A DNA stretch of 64,000 nt from Selaginella tamariscina. Its lineage: Eukaryota > Streptophyta > Lycopodiopsida > Selaginellales > Selaginellaceae. A program made the position numbers and the translations under genes. The stretch lies in assembly GCA_003024785.1 (NCBI GenBank), contig PUQB01000945.1:1-64000 (forward strand), written 5' to 3'. Below the pieces are notes generated by a model that was given only the letters and a program-made list of their open reading frames with translations, did no database searches and had not been told where the DNA came from. This document shows, piece after piece, positions 52,000 through 63,438 of this stretch (its first letter is position 1; each line of letters begins with the position of its first letter).

Positions 52000-52700
52000 T
52001 GCGAGAATCCCATGAATGAGGAGAAGACAAGAGCTATGTAGCTATAAATGTTATCGGCTTCCGGATGCTTGTAAGAAATAAAGAATGAACACCATTTAGA
52101 TCTGCGGTGCTCCTGTTCCTTAATGTCGGAATTACTCCGTGTGTAAATCCCGTTTGCTTTAACACTTAAGACTCCTCGGGCGTCGGAGGCCTAAACTTTG
52201 TGCCATTTCAAGCTGCTAGAACAAAGAAGCTGTCACACACACATGCACATATCGTAATATGCAAAAAGGACTAGAAAAGCGTGCTCCGTTGGCAAAATGT
52301 GGATCATTCAGGATAAGAATTGTTTAAGGAGTAATTTTCAACGCGGAACATGAGATGAGTTCTATCCAGCAAGATCATACTAAAATAACAACGCGGAGAA
52401 TGTGGACACAAGGAACTAAAGAACTTAAACTATGCTTAAGTTACCAATAAATGAAATCCTTCTCTTAACTTAAACTATAGTGTACCCAATGAAATCTAAT
52501 GTGAGATCTAGAATGTAGGTAACTCACTCATAGGAGGAAGATCGGGCAGCTGTAGCGGGAACCACTGCAGAATGGCATTAGAGATCCCCACAATGCGGTA
52601 TTTACGCAACTGGGATCATTGTAAACATTATGCCTCAGGAACAGTAAAAGGAAGAGGAATCATCCACAGGTTTAGAGGCCTGCCTGGAACGCACAAAAAA
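52000..52700. other. Spacer or 5' intron upstream of the methyltransferase
   Basis: No coding signal. It could be a 5'-UTR intron linking the leader-like exon at 53220-53275 to the methyltransferase start at 51938. Confidence 0.4.
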
Positions 52701-52789
52701 CATAAACAATAAGAATACGGGAATATGATGAACTTTAAGGGAGAAACTGCCCGAAATGCACACAGAGAAAACATTGGAAAACGGCTAGA

Positions 52790-53600
52790 AACCTATCTTC
52801 GTCAATAAGCTTGCTTCTTTGGCCAATAATTGAACCAAAATCTACATTTTCCGTCTCGGATCTATCTAGCGATACTTCCCGGAACAGACATCCTAAGAGC
52901 CTGCCAAAATCTGCCTCTAGAATTGAGTCAAGAATCGGCTAGAATCTACATTTTGTGGTCACGAAGCTAAAATCCCTAAAGAAGAACCTGAACCCTGTAA
53001 GAATCGAAATTTGTATAGATTCACTCTAATCCGTCTAGCGCCTGTAAGAATCAGCTAAATCCGTGCTGCGAATTGGCTATACTCCTCTAGCGCTTCTCAG
53101 AACCCTTAAAGCCTCTGAGAACCACCGAAAATCAGCTAAGAAATCTAAAACTCCTCAGAATCGGCTACATCTGTCTAGCGCCTCACAGAAATGACAAGAA
53201 AATCAACCAGCATTGAACGCAAGAAATTTACCTTATACGAATTCCTCCTCGCCTCCAAGAAACCCTATCTATGGCGCACACAGGACACAAGAACACGGGC
53301 GATCCAATGAACGAGATGGTGAATCGCTCGGCCAGCGTTTACTACATACACGTCAAATGAAAACGCTCTGCTGTAGGTTAGTAACTTTTTATTTCTACCG
53401 AAGCTGATTCGGCTCCATGTGCCGAACCTATCTACTCCATGTGCCGTACCTATCTACTCCATGTGCGCGGTGGATGTCAAAAAAATTATATTGTTTTACT
53501 CTGCTGGCGATCGCTCACGGGCTTCACGGCTACATTCTCTCTCTTACGTGGCATGTATGGGCCTCTACACGTCATATGAAGACAGTCTATTAATAATAAG
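52790..53600 (-). repeat. Duplicated promoter/leader segment, copy 1
   Basis: Similar to 54775-55350. On the minus strand 'ggaggcgaggaggaattcg' ends tataag/gtaaat, a donor-like site (about 53230-53275), consistent with a noncoding first exon. The word 'gtctagcgc' recurs several times in both copies. Confidence 0.65.
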
Positions 53601-53719
53601 TAATTAATTAACTTATGCTTTTAATCTTAGATTTTAATTAATTGCCCTTTAAATATGTAATTAGATTAATTAAAGTTGAGGTACAATTTTAAACTCAAGC
53701 ATCACGGGCAACCATGGTT

Positions 53720-54361
53720 TGCCTCCAATTTCTAAGTTTGGCGCCTTTAACAAATCTCTCTACAACTGGGACACCTATACATCGGTTGATTTTCCTTATT
53801 ATTGTTAAAATACTCAAACTTAGTTGGGTTGTGGCCACAGAAGATGCAAGTCGGCCCCGGAGACGACGGCTTTACCAAGCCTGCCGATGTGGTCGGCTCC
53901 AACGAACTCTCAAGTCTTTTAAATTTCTTAGACCTCCCAGTTTTGGCAACCTTCTCAGCCAAAGGCTGGGCATCCTGTGCAGGTTCAGACAAAGCTAGAG
54001 TTCCCACAGTTGGAGATGTTGGGGATGGAGGAGGCAAGCTCAATACAGGTGGAGGTTGAACCATAAGCTGGGATTCAGGAGCAGAACTGGGTATACCTTG
54101 TGGTGCCTCCATAGAACTCTGTGCATTGGGAATCCCACCGAGAGGCACATGCACTTCAATTTCATCCCTTTTCTCGTTACAGTTTCCCTTAATGTTCGAC
54201 CTATTGTCTTCCATCATCTTAGAGACTTCAAGAATAGGACGATTACTGATCTGGAAATTCACCAATTTAACTTCCTCGTTGCACGCCGCGTTTGCATGGT
54301 CTAGGAGATATCGATCCAACGACGAGTACCACTTCTCCTCTAAGACATATACACCTGACAT
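53720..54361 (-). pseudogene. Dof-like zinc finger gene, damaged
   Basis: Dof proteins are plant transcription factors that bind AAAG through a CX2C-X21-CX2C finger. An open frame of 204 residues starts at 54361. After a proline-rich middle (PPPVLSLPPPSPTSP) it reaches CIFC at residues 172-175 and CPSC at 197-200, spaced exactly 21 residues, with TKFEYFNNN and QPMYRC between them, matching the Dof core TKFCYYNN...QPRYFC. The frame then stops, but the following bases in another frame read FVKGAKLRN, matching the Dof continuation (W)TKGGxLRN. The usual final Trp-containing part is altered. Finger position at the C-terminus and the E for C in TKFEY are atypical. A second, more decayed copy lies at 59360-59890. 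Confidence 0.72.
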
Positions 54362-54774
54362 GTTGTGAATATGAAAAAATATATGAAGAAACCCAGAAAA
54401 TGTGAAGAAACCTAGAAATGTTTCCTAATTTATACTCCGTCAAAGCGAGCACGTAGTGTCCGTGGAATATGCCTTTTAAATTCCCACGTGTAATTATACG
54501 TCACTTTCTTCCACGTCACATCACTTTAAGTGACATGGCAGATGATGTGGAAGGGGTAATGCTAAAAATTAAGAAAAATAAAAATATATAAAAATCAGAT
54601 GCATTAATCTTAAACATCTTTAATGTATATATCTATAACATTTTAAATCGAAATCAAATTAACAAATACTAAAATGAAATGGTTCACACACACGTAAGTC
54701 TCTCAAAGTGTACGTACAGAAACCTAAGTTTTACGAGTATAAATATATAATCTATTTGAGATCAAAAATTTGGC

Positions 54775-55350
54775 CAATAATTGTACATTTTCTGTTTCGG
54801 AACAGACATTCTAAGAGCCGGCCAAAATGTGTTTATGACCAGTGTCGGTTACAGTATGTCTAGTGCTTATTAGAATCTACATTTTCTAAAAATTTTCTTA
54901 AACCCTTAAAGACTAACCTGGGGTTTGACATTTTTAAAATGCAGATTTTACAACTGAAAATAGGCACTGACCTGAATGAATGAATCTGTCTAGCGCTTGT
55001 ATGGGTTAACTTTAATCCGTCTGGCGCTTATATGAATCTTCTAAGAACTCCTCAGAATTGGTAACGTTACATCTCTCTAGCGCCTCAAGGAATCTAATCA
55101 ACCAGCATTGAACGCAACAAATTTACCTTATACGAATTCCTCCTCGCCTCCAAGGAACCCTAGCTATGGCGTACAAAGGATACGAGAACACGGAAAGAAA
55201 TAGCGATCCATGAAAGATGGTGAATCACTGTACTTTTCATTTTTACCGAAGCTGACCTGTCAGTCAAAATTTTACTTTTTACTTTGCTCTATGGCTACAT
55301 TCTCTCTCTTACGTGGCCTCTACACGTCATAATCCTAGTTAAGATTATGT
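54775..55350 (-). repeat. Duplicated promoter/leader segment, copy 2
   Basis: A diverged duplicate of 52790-53600. Here it lies upstream of the Dof-like gene, as copy 1 lies upstream of the methyltransferase. The same donor-like edge tataag/gtaaat is at about 55130. Confidence 0.65.
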
Positions 55351-55714
55351 ATACTACATTACATATTTATACTTTGTTACAACAGTGAAGAAGGTGAGTA
55401 AGGTTTCAAGGGCATATTAACATGAAGCTTTTTCTATATTTAGGGGCCCTTCACACATGACATTAACATTAACTTCTCTTCACACTTGAAAACATTAAAA
55501 TTTGACATTAAATTTTTATATGATTTAAATTAATGTGTTTTCACACTTGTCAACATTAACATTAATGTCAACATTAACATTAACACTAAAATAGAAAGGA
55601 ATTAATTTTTTTTTAATGACAAAAATTTGCACCATTAAAATTACAACATTACATTAACTTATTATTCCACTAAATATTCATTCAAGGTTTGAGCTGCAGT
55701 GCGAGAGCAAATCT

Positions 55715-56482
55715 ATGGCACGACGATCAAGTCTTCATTCAGGTAAACTCCTTTCACTCTGAGCATGTTAGGCATACATCTAACCGGGGATCTATAGTTT
55801 TCTCGGCTGCATCTTCTTTGAACCCAGGTGTCGCCCCTTCTCAACAGCTTGGAAGTTCTTGATCTCCATTAGTATTGCCTGATGAATCCACATCTCACGT
55901 AGAAGGTGTGGAGGAAGAGGTAGAGGTGATGGAAGTTTGGGTAACACTACCCCGTAGCATGTGCCCCCCAAGTGGTTTTCAAGCTCCCCGCCAAGCTAAA
56001 TGGTCCAAGGAAGAAATGATTTGCCTCATTGGGTTGAGAAGAGCTCAAATCCTTCAGGTTGACCAACATCATAATCAGTGAGGCCGAATGAAAATTATGA
56101 GAGAGAAGTGGAGCGAGATTGCCAAAGACATGGCTAAGAGCGGCTTCATGGGGTGAGACTGGAAGAAATGCAAGGACAAGTGGAGTAACATCAACGGGAT
56201 CTACAAAGACATCAAGTTGTACGACAAATCCACAGGCTGCGCAGAGTATTTCCAGATGGATTCAAGCGAGCGGATAGCAGCTCATCTCCAATCCATGGAT
56301 CGTGATGTTTTTGAGGAGCTGGAGGGGACTCTTCATGACAAGGCAAACATCAAGCTTGTGAAGATACTTGACAGTAGTGCTAGACAAGAAGCAGGGACTC
56401 AGTTGAGTAGCAGCCGCCAAACCGGCAAGCACAAAGCTTCTGTGATCGATGACGAGTTTGCAACAGATTTTGAAGCGATGTA
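55715..56482 (+). pseudogene. Harbinger Myb/trihelix-like DNA-binding protein (ORF1)
   Basis: A likely first exon MARRSSLHS (55715-55741, donor gtaaac) is followed by a second exon after 'aacccag' near 55828. The trihelix pattern AKWSKEEMICLIGLRR, then WSEIAKDMAKSGF, then CKDKWSNINGIYKDIK is clear. In-frame stops interrupt it near 55862, 56080 and 56154. The C-terminal part (56217-56482) is still open. ORF1 assists the transposase in end binding and nuclear import. Confidence 0.8.
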
Positions 56483-57219
56483 GAGGCTGAGATTGAGGCG
56501 GTGGAGGTGGAGGCTGATGTTGAACCAGAGAAGATTCCTGGCGATCGAGAGCTTGGATCGAGTGGTCGAGCCTACAAAAAAGCTTGAAAGACTAAGAGCT
56601 TGGTGCTGGTAGATGTGCTCAGATCCGGGAATGCTGCTCAGCTAAAGATGAATGTTGAGGACGAAGTCAACAAGTTGAAGAGGCATGCAAAGAGGATGGA
56701 GCTTAGCAAGGAGCTTGTCTCCATTGAGGAGCGACGACTACAGATGGAGTTGGCTTCCTAGAATGTTTTCAACAGATCCTGGCCTCTCTGGTTGCAAAAC
56801 TCCTTGGTACTCTTTTTTATGTGCATGTGCATAAGCATTTACATGCATATTTATTTCAAAATATATACTTAATTTTTTGTTTGTTTTTTAGGCCCGAATC
56901 CTCCAAACTATCCTCAATGATCGAATTCATCCGGAAAAAAATAAACATAAATATACGGTAATTTTTCAACATTGTTTTTGTTCTTGTTTTTTTTTGATAT
57001 GTTTTGTTTCTCAGATATTTATGGATTGTCTCTGGATTTTAACTCTTGTTTTTCTCTGACTGAGATGGAAGAGGACAATGAGAAAAGCAGGGAGAGAATA
57101 GCCAGGTTGAAGCGGAGGTTAGACGAAGATGATGAAGCCGAGGAAGAAGTATGCACCAAGAGGATGAAGAAGCTTGAGTAGCTGCGTCTTTGAGAACAAA
57201 GCCCGTCGAATGATTGTGG

Positions 57220-58270
57220 TGGGTTCGGCCTTGCTCATTTCACTGGTTCGATACTTTCGTCCAGAATTTTTACGATGACTCTCGATGGAGCCGGATTTTT
57301 GGGATGAAGAGAGCCACTTTCAATGCTCTAGTGGATCAGCTCCAGCCTCTCCTTGAGTGAAAGAACACTGTTACCGGCTAGCAGTACCTGTGTGAGTTCG
57401 AGTTGCTTGTACCATCTCCAAGCTAAGGTATGGCATTTCATTTTACTCGGTCTCTAAGAACTTCGGCATCGGTGAGAGTACTGCATGCGAGATCTTCTAG
57501 GACACAATCACAGGAATCCGAGTAGCTCTCGGCCACCTGATCAGGTTTTTGGAGACTGTTGAGGAGCTTGGTGGAGTCATCGCTAAGAAAAGTAAACTCC
57601 CCAACGTTGCCAGGGCAATGGATGGGTCTTAGATACCAATTCAAACTCCAGAGGTGGATCCAGACAGCTACAATAAGCACCATCGATTCTCAATTGTTCT
57701 CCAGGCAATGGTGGATAATAGGAGAAGGTTTTTGGATGTGTATTGTGGTTGGCCAGGGTCTGTTCATGATTCAAGAGTTTGCAAGAACTCAAGGTTTTAC
57801 AAATGGGGACTAGCCAAGGAGGTGCTTCAAGAACCAATATTTCCCCTTCGACGCTTCAACTTGAAGCTTTATCTTGTGGGGGATAAGGCTTACCCATGCT
57901 CTGCTCTTGTCATGACCCCATATAAAAAAGAGAGTTCCATTGTCCAACTTGAAAAGGTTCTACAACAAAGAGCTTTCTCAGGCTCGAGAAATCGTTGAGA
58001 GAAGCTTTGGTCTTCTTAAAGGTTTTCTTTTTTTGGTTCATTTTAAATTTTTTTTGTTGTTTTCTAAACTGAGTGTGAAGGGAAGTGGAGAATCCTTCAA
58101 CATGGTGTTCCAGCAGAGCCAGATGCCACTCCAGAAGTTGTAGTTACTTGTTGCATTCTCCATAATTTTTTGCTTGATGTTGGAGAGGAAGAAAATGATG
58201 AGGAATTTCATGAAAAAATTCGGGTGCGCTACTTGAAGGGAATGATCCTGCGGGTGAGCAAATTCAGGAG
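57220..58270 (+). pseudogene. Harbinger DDE transposase
   Basis: DDE_Tnp_4-type nuclease. ARAMDGS near 57613 carries the first catalytic Asp, GWPGSVHDSRV near 57748 the second, and LVGDKAYP near 57873 the conserved GDxAYP box. REIVERSFGLLKG continues, after a 60-bp intron-like T-rich gap, with WRILQHGVPAEPDATPEV, followed by CCILHNFLLDVGEEENDEE (the third-acid region). Stops near 57358 and 57630, plus frame shifts in the N-terminal half, inactivate it. The open piece 57654-57998 holds most of the core. Confidence 0.88.
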
Positions 58271-58324
58271 AAGATTGTGGCATTTTTCCAGCCTCTTACT
58301 ACTCGATTTCCAGCTCAAACTCAA

Positions 58325-58441
58325 GCTTGAGCTTTTTAGCATGAATTTAAATTTTAAAAAATTAAACTTAAAGTTTAAACTTGAGTTTGAGCTTTTTAGC
58401 ATGAATTTAAATTTTAAAAAATTAAACTTAAAGTTTAAACC
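58325..58441. repeat. Tandem duplication of about 60 bp inside the Harbinger element
   Basis: Two nearly identical units containing 'gagctttttagcatgaattt' lie between the transposase and the right terminus. Confidence 0.9.
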
Positions 58442-58686
58442 TAAAACTTATTAAAGTCTGAATAAATTAATGTTAATGTCAAAAAAATAGTTAATTTTGA
58501 GTTAAAAAATTAATGTTTTCTACTCTAAAGAGGTATTTAGTATTAATGTTGACATTAACATTATTTTGAGATAATGTTTCATTATATAAACGCTTGTGTG
58601 TAGACGGTGGCCATAATATTTCAACATTAAGTTAATATTAACATTAACTAGAGTTAATGTTAATGTCACGTGGGAAGGGCCCTTTA

Positions 58687-59350
58687 AAGAGTTCCACACC
58701 GTATAATAATACATAAAACATGTGTTCAACGTAAACTTAATAACTAACCTGTGTCTTTTGTGTGTAGATATACAAATACTATGAAAATACAGACTATTTG
58801 CTAGACTTAAACATATCTTTTGGACTAACTTAAATATTTCTACGTTCTCTTTTATCTTCTTTAAGTTGACAATGTCCCTTAATCTTGATTAATACCCATT
58901 TTAATTAGTTCCCTTTTAAGATTATTTGTTTACATTATAACACTAGTCAACAAAACTTTTTATACACTTGGTGTCTGTTCGTACACTTACAATTGTGTAT
59001 GTGCTAAAGATCCTTCCATGTCATCACAACCACATAAGTAAATTTATAAATATAATATTAATATAAATTTAATAATATAAACATTTTTAGATAATACATA
59101 AATACAAATTTATATTATTGTATTACTTATGTAGATTCTCTGGAAATGCTATATATAATTAACTATTTTTATATGTTTCTATTTTAGTAGTTACTTTAAA
59201 ATATAATTTAAAATGGAAGAAATATATTTCTAAAGAACCTTTAGGGTTAATGTACATTAATTTTATATTTTATTTTATTTTACATGCACAGAAAAAGAGA
59301 AATGAAATATTTAGTGGCTTAATTACATTTCAGATAAAATTCAAACTGCA
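58687..59350. other. AT-rich spacer
   Basis: No gene or repeat recognised. Confidence 0.6.
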
Positions 59351-59359
59351 GCATTGGCG

Positions 59360-59890
59360 GCAACTTCTAAGCTTTTCCGCCTTTATTGTTAAAATGCTCA
59401 AACTTAACTGTCTGGAGACGACGGCTTTTATCAAGCTTGGGATGCGAGTGAAACCTTCTCAGACAAATCTGGGGTCCAGAAGAGTCTCAAGTTAGACAAA
59501 TTTGGGAGCCTCCATGTTTTAGCAACCTTCTGCTGGACATTCACAGGGATGGACTGGAAGAGGCATCCCAGACAAAGTTGGAATTTCCACATGTGGGGAT
59601 GGGTTGACAAAGTTGGCGGAGCTATTGAGAATCAAGCTGGAGGGGCTTTCTCCGACAAAGTTGGAGCCAGACTTGATATAGTGGAGTCCACATGGATTGA
59701 ATCATAACTGGCGATTCAGAAGCAGAACCAAGGAGACAATTTCACCTTGAGACAACTGCATTTTCAATTTCACCCTTATTTCTTATCAGAATTGCCCTGT
59801 AATGTCTAAGACAATTATTGATCTGGAAATGCACCAATCTAACTTCTTCATCCTTTGCATGATCTAGAATATATGGATCCACCTGCGGTC
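59360..59890 (-). pseudogene. Second, heavily decayed Dof-like copy
   Basis: The segment aligns with 53790-54330: the finger remnant reads KFEHFNNK on the minus strand near 59385-59410, followed upstream by the 'ggagacgacggctt' word, and the N-terminal block (dialect of VNFQISN) lies near 59820-59850. Both zinc-binding pairs and most of the middle are lost. Together with the first copy it brackets the Harbinger element. Confidence 0.6.
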
Positions 59891-60202
59891 TTGTCTAATG
59901 TCACTTCATATTCAAGTTCAATTAATAATTGAGTTGGTGTTTTATATCTGCGATCCAGCGAAATAAATATTATTAATTAGTATTGATGTGTCCTAATTTC
60001 ATATTTCTAAAATAGGTTATTAACACATCTTGTTTTTAAATATAATTAAATTTCTGCCTTGGCATTATTGGAATATGCCTTTAAAAAAGATTTTAATGCA
60101 TCCGACATGTAAGTATGCGTCAGCGTGCATTTTGCCAGGCTGGCTAAATACCGCACCTTCCATCACTTTGGCATTTCTAGGGTTCATCTCAACCCTAATT
60201 CC

Positions 60203-61892
60203 ATGGCGCGCTTGGAGGAGCTTCTGGCTATGGCGCTGGTGCACAGAGGTATGCATTTCTGATAGATCGTGCTAGCTCTACCTCAGAGTGAAGCATTTCT
60301 AGACTAGATGAAGAATTCTATGTATGGGGGCTACAGGCTATGGCGTCACTGCACAGACTCTAGCATTTGTGCTGGATCGGCCTTAGAATGAAAGTATTTG
60401 TAGAGAAGACTCGTTAGATGCAAAATTCTATGTATGGGAGCCAACGATTCATCCGTTTCGATGCTTGGACTAGAGCAAAGCTGTAGCTTGGGGAATTTCA
60501 CAGTAGGGAAGGCATTCTGCGATGAGCACTTACTGGGACAATCTGACACGAGCATTTCCATGGATTCCAAACCACAGGAGCAGCAAGACGGGGATTTCAA
60601 ACAGGAACCCACTTTCTCAGACACGGATATAAAGATACAGGACTATGTGGGTAGTGAAGGAACAAGTGAGCATACCTTCTCTTGCAACTTGGAGGACTTC
60701 AGGTCGAAGAAATATTATTTATTTAACGCAGAGGCCCATGAGCTGATGATCAAAAGCCTCCTGGAGTCGTCTAATCCTTCAGCTTCTGAGATTTCAATCG
60801 CAGATCCGACTTTTCAACCATTACCATGGCAGAACAAGCGAGGAATCACTTTCAATAGCGCTATCGAGGACCGCTGGAGGGATTTCAAAGCGAAGCTCGG
60901 TGTGAAGATCGATGCTTCTCGGAAGAGGTTTCTGTTCCACAAGAGAGACGCAAGCAGGTACATTCTATGATATACGTATAGATAGGAGTTAACTATAGAC
61001 ATGTAGCAGGTACATTCCACATATGGGACAGTGGCTTGAAATTGTGAAAGCTTGCCACATTGATGCTGCTGAAAGGCACTGGGGTAGAAATCTCACAAAA
61101 CATCAGATAACTAAACGGTGGATGTATGGAGAGAGGAATCATGGCATACCGGAGTCCTTCGTAGATGCATTCATAGATAACTGTGGGTGCTGCAGAAGAG
61201 AATTGCTTCCTCCAGTGCCCACCACCACAGCCAAGTTTGCAGCAGAATAACAAGAAGCGTAAACTTGGTAAGAAGTTCAATACACAGATGTTTGATGTGC
61301 ACTTCATCAAGCAGAGGCTGGACGAGATTGCCCAACAAGTTGCTGCAGCTCAATTGGATCGTGAAACGTCCGATTTTAAGATGGGCACAAAGGGTTTCGA
61401 GGATTTTAAGCGTTTTGGACGGATCTTCTTCGGAGTTTGAGAAGATCGATGAGGATGAACAGAGTAAGCTTAAGGAGAAGATTACTGCTATTCGTAATGA
61501 AATGGACTCTATGCTTGTTCATTTACCATCCATGTCCAGAGGCAAGTTTCTTCATTTCCTAGAGGCTATGGACGGTGCTATTACGGAGCTACGTAACCCG
61601 GACTTGGACAGGCAAACCTTCTCTCCCAAGGTAAGTTTATACACCGTGTGTATATATACACTATGTAATGTATTTATACGAACGCAGCCGCATAGTTGCA
61701 GATTACAAGATGCATTTATATATGCAGTTTGTTGTTAATGTGTTTACGTTTGAAGAGTTTGGTGGTTGTAAAAAACACACACGCACGTCATGTTATATAA
61801 TGTGTATTTTGCAGCTACCTGCTATTGCGAACGAAATCCAGAAACCAAAAGAAGCTAAAAGAGTGAAATGGAAGGACTTGGCACGCTCTTGA
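60203..61892 (+). CDS. Coiled-coil protein of unknown family
   Basis: I do not recognise the family. A probable first exon MARLEELLAMALVHR (60203-60248, donor gtatgc) joins in phase to 60441-60957, though a start at 60434 is possible. Exon 2 has NKRGITFNSAIEDRWRDFKA and KIDASRKRFLFHKRDASR. A 52-bp intron follows. Exon 3 starts at 61010 with IPHMGQWLEIVKACHIDAAE, WGRNLTKHQITKRWMYGE and, after a frame slip near 61185, NTQMFDVHFIKQRLDEIAQ. A second slip near 61410 leads to a charged coiled coil (EDEQSKLKEKITAIRNEMDS) ending at 61629. The last exon (61815-61892) gives PKEAKRVKWKDLARS and stop. Basic and acidic patches and the KVKW-type end suggest a nuclear protein, but this is inference. The two slips may be real or assembly errors. 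Confidence 0.55.
60226..60445. repeat. Diverged tandem duplication at the 5' end of the 60-kb gene
   Basis: Two units of about 110 bp share 'ggctatggcg', 'gcacagag/ct' and 'aattctatgtatgggggc/agc'. Each contains candidate start codons, so it affects the choice of start. Confidence 0.72.
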
Positions 61893-62920
61893 TGAAGACC
61901 ACGTTTTAATCTCGACGGTATATTCTCTTCTTTTAATGATTGTAGTTGTCCAGTAATGTAAATTGACCTTGTTTTAAACAGGATTAGTCATAGCTTATTA
62001 TTAGACGTGTCATATCAATGTATGTATTGTGTAAGATTGCATCTGTCCAGAATGTACTTGTTGGTATGTGACTCCCTTGTGCTTATATCAATACACGTAT
62101 ATGCAACAATATCATGTACTGTAGATTATGTAAATTATTCATAATATCTTGCACGATATATAGTAATATTGTTTAAAGAACTAAAGCATTACGCAGCCGG
62201 GGAATCGAACCTTGGTCAGTAGATGAGATAATTTTCACAACCATTAATCTCAAAAGGAGAATATACTCACGAATACAAGTTTTGAAATTACATCAATCCG
62301 TAAATAGTTTCTTTTATATACAAGTTCCATGTTTCACACGGAATATGAATTATATTTAAGTGTGTGTGTGTATTGTAATTAAAATATAATTATATTAAAA
62401 CAAAATTATTATTAGTATTAGTGTGAATTGAACACTGGTAAAATAAAATTTTATATTAAGAAAAAGGTTTTAAGAGTTTTTTAAAGGTGAATGCAAGTAA
62501 ATTTATATAATTTTAAGTACGTTCTTAAATGTATATATTAAAGTTGAGTGGGAACCAGCCCTTAATACTGAAACTGTGGTTGAAATTCAGTTTATAATTA
62601 CTATACTTATGGTATAGTTTAATTAAAATTAAAATTAAAATTAAATCTTCTTTAGGTAGTCTAGTGTGTGTGTGTGTATGCGAAGTATTATCGAATAACG
62701 AAACAAATATACGTGTGCGTTAAACTAAAAACCATATAGCATGTGATATTGAGTACTTGTGTGTGTGTTTGTCCTTGAATGCTTACCAAGCAGAATGTTG
62801 AATGTCAAACGGCGTGGAACTTTTTTTTAATTTATTTTTAACTATTCTATTTAGTTTAATAATTCCTCAAGCTAGAATAAAATTAATTTTGTAAAATACT
62901 AATCCCTGAAGTGTTTGGAG
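61893..62920. other. AT-rich spacer with a tRNA-like patch
   Basis: Near 62190-62260 the minus strand reads 'ctgaccaaggttcgattccc', like the T-arm/B-box of a tRNA, with no full cloverleaf; probably a worn tRNA-derived SINE. A similar 'ctgaccgggattcgattccc' is at 39675. Otherwise no gene. Confidence 0.5.
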
Positions 62921-62929
62921 AACTTAAAA

Positions 62930-63075
62930 AACCCATAAACGTCACAAATGGAAGTGAACATTTGAGGAATGGGTCGGAGTCTGCCATGTTCCTCTTGGCC
63001 CTGGAATCAGTGCTGGATAACATAAACACATCCATCACTGCCTTTCTCAGGCTCCTCCAAGGGTTCAATGTAGCA
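62930..63075 (+). repeat. Exon-like segment duplicated at 63875-63985
   Basis: Both copies begin 'acgtcacaaatggaagtga'. The first reads VTNGSEHLRNGSESAMFLLA in an open frame, the second VTNGSEHFQYES. They flank the glycine-rich gene. Function unknown; it could be a fragment of another gene. Confidence 0.45.
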
Positions 63076-63438
63076 TATCCCTTGTATATACTACCTAATT
63101 AAGCATATTCTCTCCCATTTAAGGCCTTTTAACCATATTTTTAGTCACTGTTTAATAAAGAAATAAATTAACTTAAAGACCGTTAATATTAATCAATTGT
63201 TAAATTAAATAATATTAAACTGCGTAGGTGTATAAATTAACTTTTCTACTCGGTAATTTAATTAATTATTTTTAAATTTCAAAGAGAAACAATTATTAAT
63301 TAGAATTATTTTTATATTTCAATTTATATAAAAAATTTTTATTTAATTTAATTTTTTCATAAAATCAAAGAGAAAAAGAATTATTAAGTTTTTCTTAAAT
63401 TATATTAATTAATATTAAAATTTTAAGATGGTAGGTCG

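Larger units (their letters stand above)
55443..58683 (+). mobile_element. PIF/Harbinger DNA transposon, full-length but decayed
   Basis: Terminal inverted repeats of about 30 bp begin (g/a)GGGCCCTTC.CAC.TGAC and continue attaacattaact. A 3-bp TTA target duplication (55440-55442 and 58684-58686) is the hallmark of PIF/Harbinger. It is 3,241 bp long. It carries both standard genes in the same direction: a Myb/trihelix-like ORF1 and a DDE transposase. Subterminal regions repeat 'acattaacattaatgt'. Several stops in both genes make it non-autonomous now. Confidence 0.93.

Noticed and set aside
53802-54368. Plus-strand frames opposite the Dof-like gene
   Set aside because: Antisense shadows; the minus strand carries the zinc-finger pattern.
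57583-57837. Minus-strand frame across the Harbinger transposase
   Set aside because: Shadow of the DDE core on the opposite strand.
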